From contig JAAZAA010000117.1 in the NCBI GenBank assembly GCA_012514535.1, forward strand, positions 1 to 58,997: a stretch of 58,997 bases of DNA, in the 5' to 3' direction. Shown one piece after another: positions 7,127-16,070 of this stretch; the first letter of the stretch is position 1, and each line of letters begins with the position of its first letter. A program made the translations under genes and the position numbers. This stretch comes from Myxococcales bacterium. GTDB taxonomy: Bacteria; Myxococcota_A; Polyangia; Polyangiales; Polyangiaceae. Under the pieces are notes generated by a model. It ran no database searches and was not told the origin of the DNA. It saw only the letters and a list, made by a program, of their open reading frames with translations.

Positions 7127-9526
7127 ATGGCTCGTCCCCCCGTGCGCTCCAGACGTGTCCACGTCGTCGTCCTCACCCTGCTCGGCCTGCTGTCGAGCAG
7201 CCCTGCCATCGCGCAGGGGGAGGTGAGCGCGCCGCGCTTGGCCCGCTGGGTGGACGCGGATCTGCCCCCGGAGGTGTCCCTGGGCGCGCGGGGACTGCGG
7301 GTGGGCCTGCACCTGCTCGTCACACCCACCGGAGAGGTGGGGGAGGTGCAGGTCGTGGAGCCCCTGGGTGCGGTGATCGATCGGGCGGTGGAGTCCGCCG
7401 CTCGGCGGCTCCGCTTCGTGCCCGCCCGACGAGGAGGGCGGCCCGTGGCGGCGCGCATCGCCTACGCCTACGAGGTGGGCGGGGATCCGCTCCTTCGGGC
7501 GTCGCGTCCCTGGGAGGAAGCGGACGCTCACCGAACCTTGGAGCCGGCGCTCGCTTCTCGCGGGGGGGGCTCCGCCAAAGCGACGTCGCCCGCCGAAGCG
7601 ACGTCGCCGGCAGGAACGTTGCTCGGCGCCAGATCGCCCGCAGCGACGTCGCTCGCAGGAGGGTCGCCTGCAGATCCACCGCTCGAGGTGCCCCGGGCGG
7701 AACCCGAAGAAGAGGAGATCGTCGTCACGGGGGCCCGCATGGGGGAGCGCGCGGCGGACGCGGTGGTCGCCACGGACGTGATCCGTCGGCGCCAGCTGGA
7801 GGAAAATGGCTGGCGCACCGTCGCCGAGGCGTTGGAGGAGCAGCCGGGGGTTCAGGTCGTGCGCTCCTTCCGCGGCGCGGAGCTGTGGCTCCGTGGGCTC
7901 GGCCCCCGCTACACGCTCGTGCTCGTCGACGGCAACCGCGTCCCCGGGCGCTCCGGCGGAGCCATCGATCTCGAGCGCTACGCGAGCCAGGGGATCGAGC
8001 GCGTCGAGATCGTGCGGGGACCGAGCTCGGCGCTCTACGGCTCCGACGCCATCGGCGGGGTCGTGAACATCATCCCCCGCGAGCCCAAGGGAGAGCTCGA
8101 GGCGGACGCGCAGGCGCGGATCTCGAGCAACTCCCACGACGGCAGCGCCCGCATCTCGGGCCAGCCGCTGGCGGGGCTCGGCGTCGAGCTCGAAGGGGGG
8201 CGGCTGCACACGGACGCGATCCCCGGGCAGGAGGGCCCCGCCACCAGCGCCAGCGCGCGGACCCAGAACTTCGTCGGGGGCGCGGTCACCTGGGGCGAGC
8301 CCCGGCGCAATCAGCTGCGTCTGGAGTCGGATTACGTGCGGACCGAGCTGGTGGGGGTGGACGCGGGCGCCGCGGGCGCGGTGTTCGATCGCACACAGCT
8401 CCAGGAGCTGGCGCAGTTCGCCCTGCGCCAGCGGTTGTCTCGAGGCATCGTGCAGCTCGAGCAGCGCCTCGCCTACAGCATCTACCGGGAGCAGTATCTG
8501 CTCGATCAGCGGGGGGCCAGCGCTCTCGACTCCGTCGAGGAGAACCGCGACCAGGTCGCGCACCTGAGCTCGGTGCTCCGGATCGAGGGCAGCGCGCGCC
8601 ACCACACGACCGTGGGCGGTGAGCACCTCTTCGAGCACATGGAGGCGGAGCGCCTCGCGGAGCCGGGGCGCCGCACGCGCTCGGCGCTCTTCGCTCAGCA
8701 CGAGTATCGCCCCCTCGATGGGCGCCATCGTCTCCGCTTCGTGCCGGGCGTGCGCTTCGATCTCGACTCCCAGTTTGGACATCAGGTGAGCCCGAAGCTC
8801 GCGGCGCGCTTCGATCTGGGAGAGGACTGGGTGTTTCGCGGGGGCTACGGCCACGGGTTCCGCGCGCCCTCCTTCCAGGAGCTGCACCTGCGCTTCGAGA
8901 ATCCGAGCGTCGGGTACGCGGTCGGCGGCAACCCCCACCTGGAGGCGGAACGCGCCCGGGGGATCGATCTGGGCGTGGAGGGCGTGCTCAGCGACGCCGT
9001 GCAGGTGTCGGGCACGCTGTTCCGCAACGACCTCTCGAACATGATCACGCCCGTCACCACCCCGGAGGGGCAGGCGATGACCCTGTTCACCTACGACAAC
9101 CTCGCCACGGCGCGGACCCAGGGGGTGGAGTCCACCGTGCGCATTGCGCCCCTGGAGGGGGTCTCGTTTCTGGGCGGCTACACCTTCACCGACACCTGGG
9201 ACGGCGAGCACCGCAGGGCGATCCCCGGGCAGGCACGCCATCGCGTCACCGGGAGCGTGCGCGTGGAGCACCGGCCGTCCCGCGTGGTGTTCGTGCTGCG
9301 CGGCGCCACGTCCCTCGAGAGGAAGTACTACGCGAGCGCTGCGGAGGGGCAGCCGGAGCGCGAGATCGTGGCGGACGCGCTCACCCTCGTCGACGCGCGG
9401 GTGACCCACACCTTCTCGCGAACCTTCGAGCTGTTCGGCGGCGTCGACAACGTCCTCGACGTCGCGGACCCGTACACCATCGTCTTTCCTCGCACCTACT
9501 ACGTTGGCCTGCGAGGCCGGCACTGA
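7127..9526 (+). CDS. TonB-dependent outer-membrane receptor with N-terminal TonB-C-like domain (heme/siderophore type)
   Basis: 799 residues from the ATG that directly precedes a signal peptide (VVVLTLLGLLSSSPAIAQG). Residues about 30-110 look like a TonB C-terminal domain (VGLHLLVTPTGEVGEVQVVE, then SAARRLRFVPARRGGRPVAA). A repetitive Ala/Thr/Ser/Pro linker (about 145-190) leads to a TonB-box-like EEEEIVVTGAR, a plug domain (AEALEEQPGVQV, GPRYTLVLVDGNRVPG, GPSSALYGSDAIGGVVNI) and a beta-barrel ending in the usual aromatic C-terminal strand (TYYVGLRGRH). The plug and barrel belong to the BtuB/HmuR-type receptor class that imports heme, siderophores or cobalamin. The Fur-like sites upstream and the HmuY-like gene 29 bases downstream favour heme. 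A TonB-like domain fused to its own receptor is unusual; it might contact the periplasmic energising machinery directly. Confidence 0.9.
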   Translation: MARPPVRSRRVHVVVLTLLGLLSSSPAIAQGEVSAPRLARWVDADLPPEVSLGARGLRVGLHLLVTPTGEVGEVQVVEPLGAVIDRAVESAARRLRFVPARRGGRPVAARIAYAYEVGGDPLLRASRPWEEADAHRTLEPALASRGGGSAKATSPAEATSPAGTLLGARSPAATSLAGGSPADPPLEVPRAEPEEEEIVVTGARMGERAADAVVATDVIRRRQLEENGWRTVAEALEEQPGVQVVRSFRGAELWLRGLGPRYTLVLVDGNRVPGRSGGAIDLERYASQGIERVEIVRGPSSALYGSDAIGGVVNIIPREPKGELEADAQARISSNSHDGSARISGQPLAGLGVELEGGRLHTDAIPGQEGPATSASARTQNFVGGAVTWGEPRRNQLRLESDYVRTELVGVDAGAAGAVFDRTQLQELAQFALRQRLSRGIVQLEQRLAYSIYREQYLLDQRGASALDSVEENRDQVAHLSSVLRIEGSARHHTTVGGEHLFEHMEAERLAEPGRRTRSALFAQHEYRPLDGRHRLRFVPGVRFDLDSQFGHQVSPKLAARFDLGEDWVFRGGYGHGFRAPSFQELHLRFENPSVGYAVGGNPHLEAERARGIDLGVEGVLSDAVQVSGTLFRNDLSNMITPVTTPEGQAMTLFTYDNLATARTQGVESTVRIAPLEGVSFLGGYTFTDTWDGEHRRAIPGQARHRVTGSVRVEHRPSRVVFVLRGATSLERKYYASAAEGQPEREIVADALTLVDARVTHTFSRTFELFGGVDNVLDVADPYTIVFPRTYYVGLRGRH

Positions 9527-9555
9527 GCGTTACGACGCTCTCGAGAGTTCGTCCC

Positions 9556-10308
9556 ATGCCCATCCGAGACCTCACCTCAGTTCTCTTCCTCACCGCTCTG
9601 ATCGGCGGGTGCGCCGAGCGTCTGGAGCCCGAGGGAGCTCCCCTGGAGGAGCTTCCGTCCGACCCGTCGGGGCCCGAGGCGGGCTCCTTCCCGAGCCGGA
9701 GCGGCAAGTTCACCCACGTCGTGGGGAGCGACGGCGTCATCACCACCGTCGTCGACGCAAGTGATGACTCCTCCTGGCAGATCTTGGATCTGGACAGCGG
9801 TCACGCCGGCGACGAGGGCTGGGACCTGGGATTCTCGCGCTTCCGAGTCAAGTCGAACGGCGGCGTCAGCGGTGGGGGGGGAGTGCAGGTGGCGCCCCTG
9901 GACGGCGTGGAGTTCGCGTCCGTGGACGAGCCGCCCGCCTCGGGGTGGCTGTTCGATCGCGAGGCGGAGGCGAGCGACGACGCCCCCGCCTTCGTGAGCG
10001 CGCTGCGCAACGCGTTCCACCGCGAGGACGCCGAGTGGTACGAGTACGACGGCGCGACCCACATGCTGACGCCGAAGGACATCACCTTCGTGGTCGCGTC
10101 TTCGGCAGGGCGCTTCTACGAGCTGCGCTTCGACTCCTACTACGACGACGCGGGATCCCCCGCCGTGGTGAAGTTTCGGTGGGCCGAGCTCGACGGCGAC
10201 GAGCCCGAGCTGCCGCCCATCGACGTCGAGCCAGCGCCGGTCACCCCCGAGAAGGCTCGAGAACCCGACGACTTGGCCGATGCGGGGCCCGGCCGGACGT
10301 CCCTGTGA
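9556..10308 (+). CDS. HmuY-like heme-binding lipoprotein
   Basis: 250 residues with a lipoprotein signal (LTSVLFLTALIGGC, Cys 19). The mature part carries hallmarks of the HmuY family as I know it: an early WDLGFSRFRVKSNGG segment, a central YEYDGATHMLTPKDITFVV segment and the C-terminal YELRFDSYYDDAG followed by VVKFRWAELD. HmuY captures heme from host or environmental hemoproteins and hands it to the TonB receptor HmuR. Here the gene follows a TonB receptor by 29 bases and precedes a Kelch lipoprotein by 14, so the three form one operon. The heme ligands (two His in Porphyromonas HmuY, Met in some relatives) cannot be placed with certainty; His and Met near THMLTP are candidates. I leave the gene symbol blank because the homology is by motif only. 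Confidence 0.8.
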   Translation: MPIRDLTSVLFLTALIGGCAERLEPEGAPLEELPSDPSGPEAGSFPSRSGKFTHVVGSDGVITTVVDASDDSSWQILDLDSGHAGDEGWDLGFSRFRVKSNGGVSGGGGVQVAPLDGVEFASVDEPPASGWLFDREAEASDDAPAFVSALRNAFHREDAEWYEYDGATHMLTPKDITFVVASSAGRFYELRFDSYYDDAGSPAVVKFRWAELDGDEPELPPIDVEPAPVTPEKAREPDDLADAGPGRTSL

Positions 10309-10322
10309 AGGAGAAGAAGATC

Positions 10323-12446
10323 GTGAAACGTCCTTGTGTTTTGATGAGTGTTTTGGTCTCCGGCTGCGCTGGGGGGGCGCAGCTCTCCGACGCGCGGGAG
10401 CCCACTCCAGCGCCTCCCGCGCTCGAGGCGACGAGCGGCGCCGGCGCGGTGGTGGAGCCCTCCGCGGTCTCCCCCGCCACGCACGTCCGGACGACGGGAG
10501 ACCTGCTCCCGCCGATGGAGCGAGCCGTGACGAGCTTCGGCGCGGCCACGGATGGCAAGTTCGCCTACGTGCTCGGGGGGTACTCCGGCACGCCCCACGC
10601 CTACTCCAGGGAGGGGCAGTCCCGCGCGGTGCTGCGGCTCCCCCTGTCCGGTGAGGGCGGGTGGGAGGAGGTCGGGGACCTTGGGGTGGGGCTCCAGGGG
10701 CTCTCGGCCGTGAGCCACCGGGGCGAGGTCTGTCACTTCGGGGGTAACCGCGTCGACAACGCCGCCAGCGAGCCCACCGTGATGTATTCGGTCGCGACGG
10801 CCCGCTGCCTCGATCCGGGGACGGGGGTGTGGCGCGATCTGCCCGATCTGCCGAAGGGGCGCTCGTCCCACGAGGGGGCGCTCGTGGGGAGCCAGGTGTT
10901 CCTCGCGGGGGGCTGGCGCGTCGAGAAGACCTCCGAGCAGGTGGAGTGGGCGCGTGATCTGCTCGTGCTCGACCTGGAGGCGCCCGGCGCGGGGTGGCGC
11001 GGCGTGCCCGCGCCGTTCCAGCGCCGGGCGGTGGGCGTCGCGGCCGTCGGGACGCAGGTCGTGGTGGTCGGCGGCATCACCCCGGAGCGAGAGGTCAGCC
11101 AGCGCGTGGACGTGTTCGACACGGAGACGCAGCGCTGGAGCCGCGGCCCCGACTACCCCGCGGAGGCGTTCGGCGTCGCGGTGACGAGCCACGAGGGGGC
11201 CATCTACGCCTCGGCGCGGGACGGCGTGCTCCGGCGCTGGGCTCCGGGCGACGGCGCCTGGACGGACGTGAAGCCGCTGCTGTTCGGCCGCTTCTTCCAC
11301 CAGCTGGTGTCCGGCCCCGAGGGGCTGATCGCCCTCGGCGGCATCGAAGGGATGCACACGGAGGGGCGCACCCGGCAGGTGGAGCGGCTCCACCTCGGCG
11401 CCCCCGAGCCACGCGTCTCGACCCTGGAGCTCGACTTCCCGGGCGCCGCGAAGAACCGCTCCGGCTGGTTCGTCGACGGCGAGCGCCTCTACCTCTTCGG
11501 TGGGAACAACGGCCTCGAGCAGCACGACTTCGAGCCGGAGCGCTTCGTCTCCGAGGGGTGGCGCCTCCACCTCGCGGCGCTCCACTGGCAACGGATCGCC
11601 GACTTCCCCCTGCGTCGGCAGACGATGCAGACGGCGCGCGTCGGCGGAGCCGGGTTGGTCGTGGGCGGCTTCGGGCATGAGCCCGCGCCCTCGGCGAACG
11701 GCGAAGCCCAGTCCCACGGGGAGGCGTTCCTGTACGACTTTGGCGCGAACCGTTGGACGGAGCGGGCTGGCCTGTCCCGGGGGCGAACGCAGTTCGGGCT
11801 CGCCGTGCACGGCGACCGGCTCTGGATCTTCGGAGGGTTGAACTACGACGCGAGCCGTGAGGGAGCCGAGGCCTTCGATCACGTGACCGACGTGCTCGTC
11901 GCGTCCGCGCAGGACGTGCAGTCGCCCTTCGTGCCGAGTGGCGTCGAGCTGCCCGGGCCGCGGCGCGCCTTCGCCGGGGCGGTGCTCGGGGACAAGTACT
12001 ACCTGGTGGGCGGCATGCGCGGCGGGTTCGAGCTGGTGGAGGACTGCCACGCCTTCGACTTCCGGACGCGCACGTTCGCGACGATCGCGTGCCCGAGCGA
12101 GCCGCGGCTCTCGGGGGATCTCGTCGCGGTCGGCGGCAAGCTCTACCTGGTGGGCGGCTCCGTGCAGAGGCCTGTGCAGAGGCCTGCGCAGGAGTCCGCG
12201 CAGGGACCCGGACAGCGGCAGAGCGGTCTGCTGGAGAGCCGGCAGATCCAAGTCTACGATCCGGAGAACGACCGCTGGACGGACCTCGGGGTGGAGGTCC
12301 CCTTCGAGACGCGGCACATGCGCGCGCTCGCCTACGACGGGAGGCTGCTCCTGGTCTCCACGCATCAGAAGGAGGCCCGGATGCGCATCGGCCTCGTCGA
12401 GGTGGGGACGCCCCGCGAGGGGGCAACGGCTCCCGCCGCGCGCTGA
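10323..12446 (+). CDS. Kelch-repeat lipoprotein of the heme-uptake operon
   Basis: 707 residues from a GTG preceded by a good AAGGAGAAGAAG ribosome-binding site. The signal peptide is short and ends in a lipobox (VLVSGCAGG). The mature protein is built from about ten Kelch-type repeats, seen as recurring GG followed by spaced Trp or Tyr: YVLGGYSGT, CHFGGNRV, FLAGGWRV, VVGGITPER, IALGGIEGM, YLFGGNNG, VVGGFGHEP, WIFGGLNYD, YLVGGMRGG, YLVGGSVQ. That many blades suggests one or two beta-propellers, which usually mediate protein-protein or glycan contacts. A Gln/Pro/Arg-rich insertion (about 615-635) interrupts the last blades. Surface anchoring and operon position suggest a binding partner of the receptor/HmuY pair; that is inference. 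Confidence 0.85.
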   Translation: MKRPCVLMSVLVSGCAGGAQLSDAREPTPAPPALEATSGAGAVVEPSAVSPATHVRTTGDLLPPMERAVTSFGAATDGKFAYVLGGYSGTPHAYSREGQSRAVLRLPLSGEGGWEEVGDLGVGLQGLSAVSHRGEVCHFGGNRVDNAASEPTVMYSVATARCLDPGTGVWRDLPDLPKGRSSHEGALVGSQVFLAGGWRVEKTSEQVEWARDLLVLDLEAPGAGWRGVPAPFQRRAVGVAAVGTQVVVVGGITPEREVSQRVDVFDTETQRWSRGPDYPAEAFGVAVTSHEGAIYASARDGVLRRWAPGDGAWTDVKPLLFGRFFHQLVSGPEGLIALGGIEGMHTEGRTRQVERLHLGAPEPRVSTLELDFPGAAKNRSGWFVDGERLYLFGGNNGLEQHDFEPERFVSEGWRLHLAALHWQRIADFPLRRQTMQTARVGGAGLVVGGFGHEPAPSANGEAQSHGEAFLYDFGANRWTERAGLSRGRTQFGLAVHGDRLWIFGGLNYDASREGAEAFDHVTDVLVASAQDVQSPFVPSGVELPGPRRAFAGAVLGDKYYLVGGMRGGFELVEDCHAFDFRTRTFATIACPSEPRLSGDLVAVGGKLYLVGGSVQRPVQRPAQESAQGPGQRQSGLLESRQIQVYDPENDRWTDLGVEVPFETRHMRALAYDGRLLLVSTHQKEARMRIGLVEVGTPREGATAPAAR

Positions 12447-12490
12447 CTCTTCCTGCAGGCTGGCTCGCGCTGCGGCCGAGCAGCAGAGGA

Positions 12491-12526
12491 CACGGCCCCC
12501 TGGGTGTTTCTACCCGCGGGGCCGTG
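12491..12526. terminator. bidirectional terminator-like hairpin between convergent genes
   Basis: CACGGCCCC pairs with GGGGCCGTG, and the loop contains an inner GGGT/ACCC pair, giving a long nested stem. It lies between the ends of the convergent Kelch (+) and ectoine hydroxylase (-) genes, where a shared terminator is expected. There is no clean U-run on either side, so termination strength is uncertain. Confidence 0.55.
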
Positions 12527-12538
12527 GGCTTCGATCGT

Positions 12539-13447
12539 TCAGGGGACCAGCGGCTCGAAGGGCGCGGGAGCCGCCAAGTAGCGGGGGCGCGGCGCCTGAC
12601 CACTAAAGGGCGCGACCGGCTGGTTCTGCAGGCTGTTGTAGACGAAGAAGAGGTTCGTCCGGGACCAGGGGGAGGGGTTGTCCGGAGAACAATGCATCAG
12701 GTTCCCCTCGTGGAAGACCACCGTCCCTGGCGGGCCCACGACGGACTCGATGCGGTTCCCGCACAGCTCGGCGAGCTTGCGCAGGATGTGGATCCCGGGG
12801 GATCCTGCTTGCTGGACCTTGAGGGACTCCAGGTAGTTGCGCTCGGGGGTCGTGCCTGCCACCGAGACGTAGTGGCGATGGGAGCCGGGGAGGACGAGCA
12901 GAGGGCCGTTGTAGGCCCGGTTCTCGTCGAGGAAGATCCATCCAGTGAGGATGCGAGGTCGGGGGATCCCGTCCTCGACGTGCCACGTCTCGAAGTCGGA
13001 GTGCCAGGAGAAGGAGCGTCCCAGGAGCGCGGGTTTGGCGTTGACCCGGCTCTGATGGATGTACACGTCGTCCGCGAGGAGCTGTCGCGCAGGGGTGAGG
13101 ATCCGGGAATCGCGCGCGGCGGCGGAGAAGAGCTCGCTGAACTCGTGGACCCCGAAGAGGGAGCGGATCGCGTCGCTGTCGGGCTCCGTCACCACCTCCG
13201 GTCGGCCCTGCAGCTCTGGCGCGGTGGAGAGCCGATCGAGCTCGGCGCGCAGGGAGGCCACTCGATCCGCCATGATGCCCGGCAAGACGAGGAAGCCGTC
13301 CTGTTCGAACGTCCTCAGTTGCTCTGCGGAGAGGCCGTGGGGTCCTGGCGCCGAGCCTCGCCCGTGGATCACCGGATCAATCCGCTCCCGGAGCGAATCT
13401 TCCGTTGCTCCAACGCGCGACGGGTAGAAATCGGGCGAACCAGGCAT
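12539..13447 (-). CDS. ectD: ectoine hydroxylase (Fe(II)/2-oxoglutarate dioxygenase)
   Basis: 302 residues from an ATG with a strong AAAGGAG eight bases upstream. EctD converts ectoine to 5-hydroxyectoine using iron, oxygen and 2-oxoglutarate. The diagnostic EctD signature is present (SWHSDFETWHVEDG), supplying the His and Asp iron ligands, with the distal His in LMHCSPDN and a PRSN-like Arg in WSRTNLFFVYN for 2-oxoglutarate. GPLLVLPGSHRHYV and TPERNYLESLKVQQ also match EctD rather than general PhyH proteins, and the length fits the roughly 300-residue family. No ectA, ectB or ectC lies nearby, so the substrate is either made elsewhere in the genome or imported. The gene ends convergently with the Kelch gene across a terminator-like hairpin. 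Confidence 0.88.
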   Translation of the reverse strand: MPGSPDFYPSRVGATEDSLRERIDPVIHGRGSAPGPHGLSAEQLRTFEQDGFLVLPGIMADRVASLRAELDRLSTAPELQGRPEVVTEPDSDAIRSLFGVHEFSELFSAAARDSRILTPARQLLADDVYIHQSRVNAKPALLGRSFSWHSDFETWHVEDGIPRPRILTGWIFLDENRAYNGPLLVLPGSHRHYVSVAGTTPERNYLESLKVQQAGSPGIHILRKLAELCGNRIESVVGPPGTVVFHEGNLMHCSPDNPSPWSRTNLFFVYNSLQNQPVAPFSGQAPRPRYLAAPAPFEPLVP

Positions 13448-13890
13448 GGACGTGTCTCCTTTCGTCGTGTTCCCAAGCATCCGAGGGCCCGGCCGAGCGC
13501 CGCAAACGCGGGCTGCCAGTGAGGCGGCGAGAGGACACGCCGCGGGCCCGTGGGCACGGCAGGCGTCGCGGGGCACCCCCGCGCCCGCGCTCGCAGAAAC
13601 GTCGAGCGGCGGAGCCTTCGTCGGCTCTCGGCGCGTGGAGAACGTCGCGTGGCAATGACGAACGGTGTGCCCAAGGCAGTCCGCTCGTCGACACCAGAGG
13701 AACGACGAGAGCGCCGATAGGTCCTCTCGACCGGACCGGCTCTCCCTCAGTATGCAAATCGGGGGCGGCGGATCAACCTTTCTCCCCGTTCGGAATCGTC
13801 GGGAGACGCAGACGCAGCAGCCACCTGCGGTCGAACGAGCGTGCGTCGCGACGCGCGCTCCCTGCTCACGGGAGCCTCGTGCTCGACTCC

Positions 13891-15270
13891 TCAGAGCGCG
13901 GGGCTCGAGGGGCGCAGCGACGAGCGGCGTGAACGCCGGCGCGAACGGTTCCGTGCGCCCGCCTGGGCAGGCTCGGTGCGAGAGGGGCCGCCGCTCCCCG
14001 GCCTTCCATGACGCGGGTTGCCGCCGCGTGAGGCGCCGTTCTGGGGGCTGGGCCTGGAGGGCGCCGTCCTGGGAGACGTCGCCTCGGCGGCAGCTGCCCC
14101 ACCGGAAGCTGCGTTCTCCGAGGAGTGCGTGGCGGCCGTAGGGACCGGCGCCGGCGGCAGCTCGCGCAGGACCGTCATCGGCTTCTTCGTCAAGCGTTCG
14201 ATGTCCCGCAGCAGGGCCCGCTCGGCGTCGTCGCAGAAGGACAGCGCTCGCCCGGAGGCGCCCGCGCGCCCCGTCCGCCCGATGCGGTGCACGTAGCTCT
14301 CCGGATCGTTCGGCACGTCGTAGTTCACCACGTGGCTGATGCCGTCCACGTCGATGCCGCGGGCCATGACGTCCGTCGCCACGAGCACGCGCACACGTCC
14401 GTCCCGGAAGTTCGCCAAGGCGCGCAGGCGGGCGTTCTGAGACTTGTTGCCGTGGATGACCTCCGCCCCGATGCTCACGCGCCCGAGCTTCTTCGCCAGC
14501 TTGTCGGCGCCGTGCTTCGTCCGAGTGAAGACGATCGCCCGCTCGACGTCGGGTTGCCCCAGCACGCGCGCCAGCGCGTCGGGCTTCTCCGCCTGCTTCA
14601 CGAAGCAGACTTCCTGTTCGATCAGCGGCGCCGTCGACGCCACGGGGGTGACGCTCACGCGCGCGGGATCCCGCAGCACGCCGTCCGCCAGGGAGCGGAT
14701 GGCGGCCGGCATCGTGGCGGAGAACAGCAGGTTCTGACGCTGCTTGGGCAGCTCTGCGAGGATCTCGCGGATGGGCTTGATGAATCCCATGTCCAGCATG
14801 CGATCGGCCTCGTCGAGGACCAGCACCTCGACGGAGCGGAGCTCGAGGTGCTCCTGATCGTAGAGATCCAGGAGTCGCCCGGGCGTGGCCACGAGCACGT
14901 CCACGCCCGCTCGGAGCGCGGAGACCTGCGCGCCCTGTCCCACGCCGCCGAAGACGACGGCGCAGCGGACACCCAGGCGGCGTCCGTAGGTCGTGAAGCT
15001 GTCTCCCACCTGGCTCGCGAGCTCACGGGTGGGAACCAGGACGAGCACGCGCGGCTCCCGTCCGCGCCGGGGAGCGGCCGCGAGGCGATGCAAGATCGGG
15101 AGCGCGAAGGCCGCGGTCTTCCCCGTGCCGGTCTGCGCGCAACCGAGGAGGTCACGGCCGGCGAGGACGTGGGGGATGGCCTGGGCCTGGATCGGCGTCG
15201 GGCGCTCGTAGCCTTCTCGATGGACGGTCTCGAGAAGCGCCGGATGGAGCTTCAGCTCTTCGAAATTCAA
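13891..15270 (-). CDS. DEAD-box ATP-dependent RNA helicase (RhlE-like)
   Basis: 459 residues from a TTG ([20 protein letters not shown]) that matches the usual N-terminus of RhlE-type helicases; a longer frame from ATG 15351 would add 27 unconserved residues. All core motifs are visible: Q motif [12 protein letters not shown], motif [17 protein letters not shown], motif II DEAD in [13 protein letters not shown] in LLFSATMP, and [12 protein letters not shown]. The C-terminal tail of about 85 residues is Arg/Ser/Pro-rich and basic ([11 protein letters not shown]), typical of RNA-tethering extensions. It would unwind RNA duplexes in ribosome assembly, mRNA decay or cold adaptation. It stands alone with a divergent DUF393 gene. 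Confidence 0.93.
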   Translation of the reverse strand: MNFEELKLHPALLETVHREGYERPTPIQAQAIPHVLAGRDLLGCAQTGTGKTAAFALPILHRLAAAPRRGREPRVLVLVPTRELASQVGDSFTTYGRRLGVRCAVVFGGVGQGAQVSALRAGVDVLVATPGRLLDLYDQEHLELRSVEVLVLDEADRMLDMGFIKPIREILAELPKQRQNLLFSATMPAAIRSLADGVLRDPARVSVTPVASTAPLIEQEVCFVKQAEKPDALARVLGQPDVERAIVFTRTKHGADKLAKKLGRVSIGAEVIHGNKSQNARLRALANFRDGRVRVLVATDVMARGIDVDGISHVVNYDVPNDPESYVHRIGRTGRAGASGRALSFCDDAERALLRDIERLTKKPMTVLRELPPAPVPTAATHSSENAASGGAAAAEATSPRTAPSRPSPQNGASRGGNPRHGRPGSGGPSRTEPAQAGARNRSRRRSRRSSLRPSSPAL

Positions 15271-15433
15271 GGATGTACCTTCTTCGTCGGAGGTTCGTTG
15301 TGGCAGTCGCCCGAGTGACAACGGCTCCTCGAAGAGGCGTAGCGGTATCAAGCCAGCAGCTGCTCGGTTTTTGTGGGCGGGAACCTAGCTCGCCCGAGCC
15401 CCGCGCGCCAGGAGACTTCGGCGCGGGGTCTGG

Positions 15434-15901
15434 ATGCGCCCCGAGAGATCGGTCACCATTCGCTTCGTGGCAGATCTGGTCCTCTACGATGGCGTCTGCG
15501 GGCTGTGCGATCGTTTCACGCAGTTCATTCTCGCCCGTGACCGGAGAGGACGGTTCGTCTTCGCCTCTCTCCAGAGCGAGGTCGCGGAGGCTCTCTTGAG
15601 CCGTCATGGACGCGACGCCCGGAAGCTCGACACGGTCTACGTCTGTGCGGGGTACGGGAGCCCGCAGGAGACCCTGCACGCCAAGTCCCGTGCCGTGTTG
15701 TACGTCTTCCGCGCCCTCGGTGGGGTCTGGGCGCTGAGCCGAGTGGCGGGGCTCCTGCCCACGCGCGCCCTCGACGCCATCTACGACTGGGTGGCGGCCC
15801 GCCGTTATCGGGTGTTCGGTCGTTCCGACGTGTGCCTCCTGCCGCCCCCCGAGCAGCGCGCCCGCTTCGTCGACATCGGGGCTGCTCCCGGCGGAGGCTG
15901 A
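15434..15901 (+). CDS. DCC-family (DUF393) thiol-disulfide oxidoreductase-like protein
   Basis: 155 residues. The N-terminus has the defining DCC motif: LVLYDGVCGLCDRF, where Asp-Gly and the CxxC-like cysteine pair form the proposed redox site. KSRAVLYVFRALGG and the C-terminal RYRVFGRSDVCLLPP are typical of the family. The fold is thioredoxin-like and the role is a poorly characterised redox activity. An in-frame GTG at 15467 (VADLVLYDGVCG) is a plausible alternative start that would remove an unconserved 11-residue leader. A strong hairpin begins at the stop codon, so this is probably a single-gene transcript. Confidence 0.88.
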   Translation: MRPERSVTIRFVADLVLYDGVCGLCDRFTQFILARDRRGRFVFASLQSEVAEALLSRHGRDARKLDTVYVCAGYGSPQETLHAKSRAVLYVFRALGGVWALSRVAGLLPTRALDAIYDWVAARRYRVFGRSDVCLLPPPEQRARFVDIGAAPGGG

Positions 15902-15923
15902 AGGGATCCCGCAGGATCCCTTC
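15900..15923 (+). terminator. terminator-like hairpin after DUF393 gene
   Basis: A perfect ten-base stem, GAAGGGATCC and GGATCCCTTC with a CGCA loop, starts inside the stop codon of the DUF393 gene. It lacks a long U-tract, but the position and stability fit a terminator or transcript-end hairpin. Confidence 0.6.
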
Positions 15924-16070
15924 GCCGTTCCGCTCGGGGTGGCCAGGCGGGCCTCCTCGGACCGCGCAGGCCTCCTCGGATCGCTGCCGTGGCGTCGGCC
16001 TCGCGGTGCCGAGCTCCTTGGGCTGTTTGCGGGCTTCGCCCGGGCCTGCTCCTCGAGCGCACTCCCCCCG

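Noticed and set aside
7013-9523. Long minus-strand frame opposite the TonB receptor
   Set aside because: It is a shadow of the receptor: no motif, His/Arg/Gly-rich, and it would cover the Fur-like site.
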